Positions 1 to 7,316 of a DNA stretch of 64,000 nucleotides are shown here, piece after piece. The stretch covers positions 62,001 through 126,000 of the forward strand of contig DYMU01000006.1 in assembly GCA_020721445.1 (NCBI GenBank), in the 5' to 3' direction. This stretch comes from Gemmobacter nectariphilus (GTDB taxonomy: Bacteria; Pseudomonadota; Alphaproteobacteria; Rhodobacterales; Rhodobacteraceae). Numbering within the stretch: the first letter of the stretch is position 1; every line of letters begins with the position of its first letter. The notes beneath the pieces were generated by a model. That model ran no database searches. It worked only from the letters and a program-made list of their open reading frames with translations, and was not told where the DNA came from. The translations under genes and the position numbers were made by a program.

Positions 1-2150
1 GCCGACAATGGCGGCAAGGTGACAAGAGCCGAGTGCGCCCGGCCATGCCAGGGCGTGTTTTCGGCCAGCACACCGCCCAGATTGCCACGGTTGCCGCCGC
101 CATAGGCCACGGCGTCGGTGTTCAAGAGTTCATTCCACTGCCCGGCGGCTGGCAGGCCCAGGCGATAGCGACGCTCGACCGGGGTCATGTTGACCGCCAC
201 CACCACCATCGCGTCGCCCACCCGGCCCTTGCGGACCCAGGCATAGACCGAGGCCTCGGCATCGTTGCTTTCGATCCATTCAAAGCCTTCTGGCCTTGTG
301 TCATTGACGTGCAGCGCCGGCGTGTCGCGATAAACCCGGTTCAGATCCCGCACCAGCGCCTGAACTCCGGCATGGGCAGCGATCTCAAGCTGATGCCAAT
401 CCAGGCTTTGGTTGTGGTTCCATTCCGCGCCTTGGGCAAACTCTTGCCCCATGAACAGCAGTTTCTTGCCCGGATGCGCCCACATGAAACCGTAATAGGC
501 CCGCAGGTTGGCAAACTTTTCATCGCCCGTGCCCGGCATCTTGGCCAGCATGCTGCCCTTGCCATGCACCACCTCGTCATGGCTGATCGGCAGGACGTAA
601 TTTTCCGACCAGGCATAGACCAGACCAAAGGTCATCTTGTGGTGGTGGTATTTGCGAAACAGCGGGTCTTTTTGCATGTAGGACAGGGTGTCGTTCATCC
701 AGCCCATGTTCCATTTGAAGCCAAAACCCAGACCCCCGTGGTTGACCGGGCGGCTGACCCCCGGAAAGGCGGTGCTTTCTTCGGCCACCGTCATCACCCC
801 CGGCGATTCGCCATAGGCCACGATGTTCATGCGCTGCAACATCGCGATGGCCTCGTAATTCTCGCGACCGCCATCACGGTTGGGGATCCACTCACCCGCA
901 CTGCGGCTGTAGTCACGATACAGCATCGACGCCACCGCATCGACCCGCAGCCCGTCAATGTGGTATTCCTCTAGCCAGTACAGCGCGTTGGACACCAGAT
1001 AATTCTGCACCTCGACCCGGCCATAGTTGTAGATCAGGGTGTTCCAGTCCTGATGAAAGCCTTCTCGCGGGTCGGCATGTTCATAAAGCGGGGTGCCGTC
1101 GAAATGGCCCAGACCATGCGTATCGGTCGGGAAATGCCCCGGCACCCAATCCAGCACAATGCCCAGACCCTTGCGGTGCGCGGCATCGACAAAGGCGCGA
1201 AATTCCGACGGCGTGCCGTGGCGGATGGTGGGGGCAAATAGCCCCACTGGCTGATAGCCCCACGACCCATCAAACGGGTATTCCGACACCGGCAGCAGTT
1301 CCAGATGGGAAAACCCCATGTCGACCGCATAATCGACCAGTTGTTCGGCCAGTTCGGTGTAGGACAGCATCCGGTCGCCCGGTGCCCGCCGCCATGATCC
1401 CAGATGCACCTCATAGGCCGAAATCGGGGCGTCGACGTTTTGCCGGGTGTGGCGGGTCTTCATCCAGTCATCGTCGGAAAAGCTGCCGCCGATGGTTCGG
1501 ACCACCGAAGCATTGGCCGGCGGATGTTCAGACCCGAAACCGACCGGATCGGCCTTGAGCGGCAAAAGCTGCCCGAACGGCCCGCGAATCTCGTATTTGT
1601 AGGTTTCGCCCTCACCCAGACCGGGCACAAACGTCTCCCACACGCCGGTGGCCCCCCGGCGGCGCATCGGGTGGCGGCGGCCATCCCAGATGTTGAAATC
1701 CCCCACCACCGACACCCGTTCGGCATTGGGGCCCCAGACCGCGAAATGCGTGCCCTGCACCCCTTCGTGGGTGATGACATGCGCGCCCAGAACCTGCCAC
1801 AGCCGCTTGTGCGTGCCTTCGCCCAGCAGATATTCATCCATCTCGCCCAGCACCGGGCCAAAACGGAACGGGTCTTCGAAGGCCCATGCCGTGCCATGGC
1901 CTTCGGCGCGCAGGCTGTAGGCGGCCTTGCGCGGCAGGGCACACAGGAAAAGACCTTGGCCCCAATGGGTTGCCTCAACCTCTTTGCCGGCTTTCCCACT
2001 TAGCACCCACAGCCGTTCCGCCCCCGGCACAAAGGCGGTGACAACCCATTGTCCTTCACGCTTGTGTAGGCCCAGAACCGAGAACGGGTCGCCGTGACGG
2101 CCTTCCACCACCGCCCAGGCGGCGTCATTGTCGATCAGCGTATCGGTCAT
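1..2150 (-). CDS. glgB: 1,4-alpha-glucan branching enzyme, 3' end cut by window edge
   Basis: GlgB forms alpha-1,6 branches in glycogen by cleaving an alpha-1,4 chain and transferring it. The frame is open from an ATG at 2150 to the left edge, 716 codons with no stop; the family is about 730 aa, so only some 12 residues are missing. An N-terminal carbohydrate-binding region (GxHxxD-like HGDPFSVLGLH) precedes the GH13 barrel. The barrel shows the nucleophile Asp404 in GLRVDAVAS, the acid/base Glu457 in VAEEST, and the HDEVVHGK motif. It starts 35 bp after the glgP stop on the same strand, so the two are probably co-transcribed; glgC and glgA may follow outside the window. The identification is firm. 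Confidence 0.95.
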   Translation of the reverse strand, partial: MTDTLIDNDAAWAVVEGRHGDPFSVLGLHKREGQWVVTAFVPGAERLWVLSGKAGKEVEATHWGQGLFLCALPRKAAYSLRAEGHGTAWAFEDPFRFGPVLGEMDEYLLGEGTHKRLWQVLGAHVITHEGVQGTHFAVWGPNAERVSVVGDFNIWDGRRHPMRRRGATGVWETFVPGLGEGETYKYEIRGPFGQLLPLKADPVGFGSEHPPANASVVRTIGGSFSDDDWMKTRHTRQNVDAPISAYEVHLGSWRRAPGDRMLSYTELAEQLVDYAVDMGFSHLELLPVSEYPFDGSWGYQPVGLFAPTIRHGTPSEFRAFVDAAHRKGLGIVLDWVPGHFPTDTHGLGHFDGTPLYEHADPREGFHQDWNTLIYNYGRVEVQNYLVSNALYWLEEYHIDGLRVDAVASMLYRDYSRSAGEWIPNRDGGRENYEAIAMLQRMNIVAYGESPGVMTVAEESTAFPGVSRPVNHGGLGFGFKWNMGWMNDTLSYMQKDPLFRKYHHHKMTFGLVYAWSENYVLPISHDEVVHGKGSMLAKMPGTGDEKFANLRAYYGFMWAHPGKKLLFMGQEFAQGAEWNHNQSLDWHQLEIAAHAGVQALVRDLNRVYRDTPALHVNDTRPEGFEWIESNDAEASVYAWVRKGRVGDAMVVVAVNMTPVERRYRLGLPAAGQWNELLNTDAVAYGGGNRGNLGGVLAENTPWHGRAHSALVTLPPLS

Positions 2151-2185
2151 GCTGTCTCCTCCCAAAGCTCAGCAGACCCACCCGG

Positions 2186-4591
2186 TTACAGGGCGGATGT
2201 GATGGACCAGACATCTTTCATATAGCTGCGGATCGTGCGGTCCGACGAGAAAAAGCCCGAGCGCGCGGTGTTCAAGGCCGCCATTGTCACCCAGGCCTCG
2301 CGATCTTGGAACGCCGTGTCAACGCGTGCCTGTGCGGCGTTGTAAGCGTCAAAGTCACTGGCGACGAGGAAATAATCGTAATGCCAGACCCGATGCACCA
2401 GATCGTGGTAGCGGTCCTTCTGATCCGGGCTGAACCGGCCTTCGGCGATCATCTGCAACACGTCCTGCAAGGGCTGGCTTGCCTCAATCGCCTTGCGGGC
2501 GTGGTCGGGGTCTTGCCGACGCGCCATCACCTGTTCGGCGGTCAGGCCGAACAGGAAAAAGTTCTCGGCCCCGACCTCTTGCAAGATCTCGACGTTTGCG
2601 CCGTCCAGCGTGCCGATGGTGGGCGCGCCGTTCATCATGAACTTCATGTTGCCGGTGCCCGATGCCTCTTTTCCGGCAGTCGATATCTGCTCGGACAGAT
2701 CGGATGCCGGGATCAGCCGTTCGGCCATGCTGACGTTGTAATTGGCCGGATAGACGATCTTCAGCAAATCCCCCACCACCGGATCACTGTTAACAACCAC
2801 CGCCACATCATTGATAAGGCGGATGATTTCCTTGGCGACCACATAGCCGGGTGCGGCCTTGCCGCCAAAGATCTTGACGCGCGGCACCCAGTTGCCGTTC
2901 GGGTTGTTGCGGATGTCGTTCCAGTGCGAAATGGTTTGCAGGATGTTCAGCAACTGGCGCTTGTATTCGTGAATCCGCTTGATCTGCACATCGACCAGCG
3001 CATCGGGGTTCAGGCTGACGCCTTCATGGCTGGCCATCCAGTTTGACAAGGCCACCTTGTTGGCACGTTTTGCCGCCTCAAAGTCGTCGCGGAACGCCTT
3101 GGTTGCAATGGGCTTTTCCAGACCTTTCAGACGATCAAGATCATCTTCCCAACCGCTGCCGATGGTGCGGGTGATCAGGCTGGCCAGCGGCTTGTTGCAC
3201 ATCTTGAGCCAGCGGCGCGGGGTGACACCGTTGGTTTCATTGATGATCCGGTCGGGGTGCAGGGCATGCAGTTCGGGAAACAGGTTCTTCTTGATCAGGT
3301 CCGAATGCAGCGCCGACACACCGTTGACCTTGTGCGCCATGATGAAGGCCAACTCGCCCATCCGCACTTCCTGATGCTTGACGATGCCAACGTAATGCGG
3401 GCGCGTGCGGTTTTCATCCTTGTGCCACTGGTCGATCCGCTCGACGATCTGCATGTGGCGCGGCAGCACATTGCCAAAGGTGAAGGTTGCCCACCGCTCC
3501 AACGCCTCGGGCAGCAGGGTGTGGTTGGTGTAGCCCAGACATTCGCGGGCAATCGGCAGTGCCGTCGCAAAGGGCAGGCCGTGCACATCGCACAAAAGAC
3601 GGATGAGTTCCGGCCCGGCGATGGCCGGGTGGGTGTCGTTCATCTGGATGGCCACATATTGCGGCAGTTTGGTCAGGTTCTTGTGGCTGACCAGAAACCG
3701 GCGCAAGATGTCTTGCAAGGCGGCCGAGGTCAGGAAAAATTCCTGCTTCATGCGCAATTCCTTGCCCTGATAGGTGGTGTCATCGGGGTAAAGCACGCGG
3801 CTTAGGGTGCGCGCGAGGTTTTCCGGCTCGGCCGCTGCGGCATAATCGCCGCGATTGAACCGCTCCAGATCAAACTGGGTGGTCGGGTGCGCCCCCCACA
3901 GCCGCAAGGTGTTGGCCCACTTGCCCTGCCACCCCACCACCGGCGTGTCATAGGCGGTGGCAATGACGGTCTCGCCCGGCACCCAGACATCCTTGTCGCC
4001 ACGATGCTCAACCGTGCCCTTGAATGGAATGGTATAGGCGGCCTCTGGCCTTGCAAACTCCCACGGGTGGGCCTGTTTCAGCCAGTCTTCCGGGGTTTCG
4101 ACCTGACGGCCGCCTTCGAACCGCTGGCGGAACAGCCCGTGTTCATAGCGGATGCCATAGCCATAGGCCGGGCAGCCCAAGGTCGCCATCGACTCCATGA
4201 AACAGGCCGCCAGCCGCCCCAGACCGCCGTTGCCAAGCGCCGCGTCGGGTTCGTCTTCGACAATGGTGCGAAACTCGTGGCCGAAGTCATGCATCGTCTG
4301 TTCGGCAATGTCGCGCAGACCAAGGTTGACGGTGGCATCTTCCAGAATGCGGCCGATCAGGAATTCCATCGACAGATAGTAGACCCGCTTGTGATCGCTG
4401 TCCCATGTCTTGCGTGTCGATTCGAACCACGGCCCGACAATTCGGTCGCGAATGGCGAAAGACAGCGCCATGCGCCAGTCATAGGTGCTGGCGTGGTCAG
4501 GGTCTTTGCCCAGCGTGAACGCCAGATGGCGCAGGATATCGGCTTTCAACGTGGTCGGGGAGAGGCTGAGGTCGTTCAAATCGGCATCCAC
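2186..4591 (-). CDS. glgP: glycogen/alpha-glucan phosphorylase
   Basis: This PLP-dependent GT35 enzyme releases glucose-1-phosphate from glycogen ends using phosphate. At 801 aa it matches the bacterial family length. The pyridoxal-phosphate lysine is Lys650 within EASGTGNMKFMMNG. Other family landmarks are the N-terminal VYYLSMEFLIGR and the NDTHPAIAGPEL segment. The ATG at 4591 opens MDADLNDLSLSPTT. It is the first gene of the visible glycogen operon and lies upstream of glgB. A palindromic operator overlaps a promoter about 155-195 bp upstream, pointing to control by a LacI-family sugar regulator whose gene is not in this window. Confidence 0.97.
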   Translation of the reverse strand: MDADLNDLSLSPTTLKADILRHLAFTLGKDPDHASTYDWRMALSFAIRDRIVGPWFESTRKTWDSDHKRVYYLSMEFLIGRILEDATVNLGLRDIAEQTMHDFGHEFRTIVEDEPDAALGNGGLGRLAACFMESMATLGCPAYGYGIRYEHGLFRQRFEGGRQVETPEDWLKQAHPWEFARPEAAYTIPFKGTVEHRGDKDVWVPGETVIATAYDTPVVGWQGKWANTLRLWGAHPTTQFDLERFNRGDYAAAAEPENLARTLSRVLYPDDTTYQGKELRMKQEFFLTSAALQDILRRFLVSHKNLTKLPQYVAIQMNDTHPAIAGPELIRLLCDVHGLPFATALPIARECLGYTNHTLLPEALERWATFTFGNVLPRHMQIVERIDQWHKDENRTRPHYVGIVKHQEVRMGELAFIMAHKVNGVSALHSDLIKKNLFPELHALHPDRIINETNGVTPRRWLKMCNKPLASLITRTIGSGWEDDLDRLKGLEKPIATKAFRDDFEAAKRANKVALSNWMASHEGVSLNPDALVDVQIKRIHEYKRQLLNILQTISHWNDIRNNPNGNWVPRVKIFGGKAAPGYVVAKEIIRLINDVAVVVNSDPVVGDLLKIVYPANYNVSMAERLIPASDLSEQISTAGKEASGTGNMKFMMNGAPTIGTLDGANVEILQEVGAENFFLFGLTAEQVMARRQDPDHARKAIEASQPLQDVLQMIAEGRFSPDQKDRYHDLVHRVWHYDYFLVASDFDAYNAAQARVDTAFQDREAWVTMAALNTARSGFFSSDRTIRSYMKDVWSITSAL

Positions 4592-4745
4592 ATGTTTGGG
4601 TCAAGACAGCGTGCCGACAGGCTAAACCGATACCGGGAAGGGTCAAGCGCGCCCTTGGTCCCAGACGGGGCTGGCCCTGCGGCAGCAGCTTGCGCGTCCC
4701 CCAAGTGGTAGCGCACCCAAGCGCCGAAAGCACGTGAATAAAACG

Positions 4746-4785
4746 TAATAGTTTCCGTTTGTTGCAGTATTCAAAGCGCTTTGAA
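4746..4785 (-). promoter_or_regulatory. predicted glgP promoter with LacI-type palindromic operator
   Basis: TTCAAAGCGCTTTGAA at 4770-4785 is a perfect 16-bp palindrome centred on the CG step typical of LacI-family operators. On the minus strand a -35-like TTGAAT (4769-4774) overlaps its downstream half, and a -10-like CTATTA (4746-4751) follows after 17 bp. The palindrome is seen directly; the promoter and the regulator class are inferred. Confidence 0.6.
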
Positions 4786-4813
4786 AGGCAGCCCTGCCCT
4801 GCTGATATGCAAC

Positions 4814-4848
4814 AAAACGCCCCCCAACCGGCACGGCGGTGGGGGGCG
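4814..4848 (-). terminator. rho-independent terminator of the SQR operon
   Basis: On the minus strand CGCCCCCCA (4848-4840) pairs with TGGGGGGCG (4826-4818) across a 13-nt loop and is followed by TTTTG. It lies about 23 bp beyond the stop of the small membrane-protein gene and insulates the glgP promoter from read-through. Confidence 0.85.
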
Positions 4849-4870
4849 GGTCATGCCTAAAGGTGCGGCA

Positions 4871-5224
4871 TCAGGCCTCTTGTTTACGCATCAAGAGGGA
4901 TTCTGCGGTGTAGACCAGAATGGCAAGGCCCATCGCCCCGGCCGCCGCAACACCCAGCAAGACCACCCAGTCAATCGGGCCGCCAATGTCGGAAAAGCCC
5001 GACGAGGTGATGGATTGGACGAACAGCACGGCGGCCACCGCGCCAAAAGGCATCGAAAGCTGGGCGTATAGGAACTTCTTCATCGACAGGCTGCGGTCAC
5101 GGATCAGCACAAACAGATAGGCGAGGGTGATGACGATCGCCGCCACGGCCATGGCCCAGAACAGGCCTTTGCCGAACATTTCTTCCCAGACCGCGATCAG
5201 GGTTTCCAGCGTCAGTTGTTTCAT
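4871..5224 (-). CDS. small three-TM membrane protein paired with SQR-like enzyme (DUF5368-like)
   Basis: A 117-aa protein with three predicted membrane helices at about residues 18-38, 52-72 and 82-108, a charged loop (RDRSLSMKK) after the first helix and a short charged tail (LLMRKQEA). The frame is open further upstream, but ATG 5224 is chosen because it has an excellent Shine-Dalgarno (AAGGAGG) that overlaps the stop of the upstream flavoprotein gene, leaving 11 nt between them. Tight coupling suggests the two proteins act together, perhaps as membrane anchor or quinone-side partner of the exported enzyme. From memory it resembles DUF5368 proteins found beside such oxidoreductases; no biochemical role is known to me. 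Confidence 0.8.
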   Translation of the reverse strand: MKQLTLETLIAVWEEMFGKGLFWAMAVAAIVITLAYLFVLIRDRSLSMKKFLYAQLSMPFGAVAAVLFVQSITSSGFSDIGGPIDWVVLLGVAAAGAMGLAILVYTAESLLMRKQEA

Positions 5225-5235
5225 GGTGATCCTCC

Positions 5236-6603
5236 TTATGCCTTGCCGCGCAGCATGGCGTTGTATGTCGGCTTCAAAGCAGTTTCCTTCATCAGCCAGC
5301 TGATCCACAATTCTTCCAGCGGGGCGATCACACCGGGGAACGAGGGCGTCAGGTTGTCGTTGTAATCGAACTCGATCAGCATGGCGCGGCCGATCTTGGT
5401 GATCATCGGGCAAGAGGTATAGCCGTTGAACACCTCGGTCCCTTCCTTGCCCTGAATGTTGGCCACCAGGTGATCGGCAACCACCGGAATATGCCATTTC
5501 ACGCTTGCCGCCGTCTTGCCCTTGGGCACGCCATTGACGTCGCCGACACCAAAGATATTGGGATAGCGCAGGTGACGCAGGTTCGACTTGTCCACCTCGA
5601 TCCAGCCTTGGCCCACCCATTTGTCAGCCCAGGACAGGCCCGCCTCTTGCACCACTTTCGGGGCAACCATCGGCGGGATCACGTTGATGAAGTCAAAGGC
5701 GATCTTTTCTTCGCGTGCCGGCGTGTCGACAATCACGCCGTCCTTGATCGTCTGCGTGGCCGGGACCACAAAGGTTGCGGTCTTGCTGGCGGAATCCACG
5801 CCCTTGAGCACATGGTCCCAGCGGACATCGAAGTTGCGATCGCGAAACAGCAACTTGAGCTTTTCGCTGATCACCGGAACCGAGAACAGCGCCTTGTTGT
5901 TCGAGCCATAGATGACCTGAGACTTGTCGCGCGTGCCTTTGCGGCGCAGGAAATCGTCAGTGATGAAGGCATATTTCAGCGGCGCGCCCGCGCATTTCAT
6001 TTCCGTCGCCGGACGGCTGAACAGGGCCACGCCGCCTTTGTCGGTGAAGGCGTCCATCTCCTTCCAGGTGGCTTCGGCGTAGTCAGGCCCGGCATAGACC
6101 GCACCTATGCCATTCTGGCCGACCTGCGCCAGATCGAAGCCTTCGACAGCGCCCCAATCGAGGGTCAGGCCAGGGGCAAGGATCAGATAGTCATAATTCA
6201 GCTTGGTGCCGCCCGTGGTGGTCACGGTCTGCGCCTCGGGGTCGATGTTGGCGGCGTATTCTTCCACCCATTTGATCGACTTGGGCAACCAGTCGCCAGT
6301 GGGCGAAACCGAATAGGACGCCGGTTTCAGCCCCGACGCGATCAGCGTGAACCCGGGTTGATACAAATGCTGCTTGCGGCCATCGACGATGGTGATCTCG
6401 GCCCCGTCCAGCCGGTCGGCCAGCGTATTGGCCAGACCGGTGCCACCGGCCCCCGCCCCAAGGATCACGATCTTGGCTTTGGTCGCGACGGCTTGCGCCC
6501 GGGCCGGACGCACCATGGCTGCCGCTGCCAGACCGCCTGCCGCTGCACCCAGAAATCCGCGTCGGGTCGAGGCCAGAAGCCGGGGGTCGTAAAAAAGTGT
6601 CAT
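5236..6603 (-). CDS. Tat-exported type II sulfide:quinone oxidoreductase-like flavoprotein
   Basis: A 455-aa FAD-dependent disulfide oxidoreductase. The N-terminus carries a twin-arginine signal (STRRGFLG, residues 12-19) with cleavage likely after ARAQA near residue 38. The dinucleotide-binding motif ILGAGAGGTGLA follows, then the SQR-type YQPGFTLI and the second FAD segment NIFGVGDVNGVPKGKTAA. There are only two cysteines, Cys204 in EMKCAGAP and Cys398 in YTSCP. Those two contexts match the redox pair of type II (human SQOR-like) enzymes rather than the three cysteines of type I SQR. Expected role: oxidising sulfide to sulfane sulfur and passing electrons to quinone on the periplasmic side. 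Substrate is inferred; a related thiol or flavocytochrome-like activity is possible. A strong SD (AGGAGGAG) precedes ATG 6603. Confidence 0.85.
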   Translation of the reverse strand: MTLFYDPRLLASTRRGFLGAAAGGLAAAAMVRPARAQAVATKAKIVILGAGAGGTGLANTLADRLDGAEITIVDGRKQHLYQPGFTLIASGLKPASYSVSPTGDWLPKSIKWVEEYAANIDPEAQTVTTTGGTKLNYDYLILAPGLTLDWGAVEGFDLAQVGQNGIGAVYAGPDYAEATWKEMDAFTDKGGVALFSRPATEMKCAGAPLKYAFITDDFLRRKGTRDKSQVIYGSNNKALFSVPVISEKLKLLFRDRNFDVRWDHVLKGVDSASKTATFVVPATQTIKDGVIVDTPAREEKIAFDFINVIPPMVAPKVVQEAGLSWADKWVGQGWIEVDKSNLRHLRYPNIFGVGDVNGVPKGKTAASVKWHIPVVADHLVANIQGKEGTEVFNGYTSCPMITKIGRAMLIEFDYNDNLTPSFPGVIAPLEELWISWLMKETALKPTYNAMLRGKA

Positions 6604-6620
6604 GTCGCACTCCTCCTGAT

Positions 6621-6644
6621 CATATTCCGGTATATGATTGTATG
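6621..6644. promoter_or_regulatory. operator-like element upstream of SQR-like gene
   Basis: An imperfect inverted repeat with the core ATTC-N8-GATT (6624-6639), flanked by CAT on the left and GTAT on the right. It lies between a -10-like TACAAT (minus strand, 6638-6643) and the start codon at 6603, a position suited to a repressor. A closely similar element, matching at 16 of 24 positions, sits in the rhodanese promoter at 20119-20142. ATTC-N8-GAAT is the motif I recall for the persulfide sensor SqrR/BigR. Confidence 0.5.
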
Positions 6645-6658
6645 CCTTTGGCTGCGAT

Positions 6659-6672
6659 TTGATCTAGATCAA
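6659..6672. promoter_or_regulatory. FNR-type box (perfect palindrome)
   Basis: TTGATCTAGATCAA matches the FNR/FnrL consensus TTGAT-N4-ATCAA exactly and is fully palindromic. It lies 56 bp upstream of the SQR-like start and 155 bp upstream of the divergent Rrf2 gene, upstream of the TACAAT -10 candidate. Oxygen-responsive control of the SQR operon is the simplest reading. Confidence 0.7.
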
Positions 6673-6741
6673 TTCCGGTGCCCAAACGGCACAAAAAGTC
6701 GTCTTTGACATGCAAGTTAATGTGATCAGGCCCGACTCCAG

Positions 6742-6755
6742 ATGATCTGGATCAT
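6742..6755. promoter_or_regulatory. second FNR-like box
   Basis: ATGATCTGGATCAT deviates from TTGAT-N4-ATCAA at the outermost base of each half. It lies 73 bp upstream of the Rrf2 regulator start and may serve that promoter, or be a weaker site for the same Crp/FNR-family protein. Confidence 0.45.
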
Positions 6756-6827
6756 ATTCATCTTTTCCGTCGTCACACATCTTATCGCACAACTGTCACG
6801 AATTTAAGTCTGATTGAGGGAACAGCC

Positions 6828-7262
6828 ATGCGTTTGACCACCCGCACCAATCTTGCCATGCGAGCCTTGATGTTCTGTGCCGCGAACCCGGGTCGCATCG
6901 TGCGCAAGCACGAAGTTGCGGAAACCTGCAATGCCAGCGAAAACCACTTGGCGCAGGTCATTCATCTGCTGGCGCAAAAAGGGTTCTTGCGGACGATCCG
7001 CGGCCGCTCGGGCGGGTTGATGCTGGGTCGTCCGGCCGAAACCATTCACGTGGGCGAAGTGTTTCGCGCGCTGGAGGCCACGCTGCCGTTTGCCGAATGT
7101 TTCGCCGCCAGTGCAAACCATTGCCCGCTGTTTGCCGCCTGCCGGCTGAAATGCGTGCTGAACGGTGCGCTGGAAGCGTTCTACGCCAAGCTTGACGAGG
7201 TTTCGGTCGCCGATCTGATGAGCGACAATGTGGAACTGGCCGACATTTTGAAAGTCGCCTGA
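6828..7262 (+). CDS. Rrf2-family Fe-S regulator, NsrR-like
   Basis: A 144-aa regulator with an N-terminal winged helix (MRLTTRTNLAMRALMF, then ENHLAQVIHLLAQKGFLRTIRGRSGGLMLG). A C-terminal cysteine cluster follows: Cys91, Cys99 and Cys105 in the pattern C-X7-C-X5-C, plus Cys109. The segment ending CPLFAACRLK and the following LDEVSVADL strongly recall NsrR, the nitric-oxide-sensing [4Fe-4S] repressor. SD GAGGG precedes ATG 6828. It is divergent from the SQR operon, so it may control that operon and itself in response to NO, iron-sulfur status or redox change. An alternative is another Rrf2 subgroup with a similar cluster. Confidence 0.88.
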   Translation: MRLTTRTNLAMRALMFCAANPGRIVRKHEVAETCNASENHLAQVIHLLAQKGFLRTIRGRSGGLMLGRPAETIHVGEVFRALEATLPFAECFAASANHCPLFAACRLKCVLNGALEAFYAKLDEVSVADLMSDNVELADILKVA

Positions 7263-7270
7263 CCTGCGAT

Positions 7271-7294
7271 GCGCGCCGGGCGCCCCCGGCGTGC
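7271..7294. terminator. GC hairpin between convergent genes
   Basis: GCGCGCCGGG pairs with CCCGGCGTGC (one G-U) over a CGCC loop. It sits between the 3' ends of the Rrf2 and DUF808 genes. There is no U-run, so intrinsic termination is uncertain. Confidence 0.35.
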
Positions 7295-7316
7295 GCAAGG
7301 GCCTCGCGCACACAGG

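Noticed and set aside
1-2150. glgB as a broken gene, because several short frames in other phases look more obvious
   Set aside because: The true frame is continuous from ATG 2150 to the left edge with all catalytic residues; it merely lacks a stop inside the window.
4592-4870. A small RNA or riboswitch in the glgP leader
   Set aside because: Apart from the operator, promoter and the neighbour's terminator I could not find a conserved riboswitch core or a convincing independent RNA gene.
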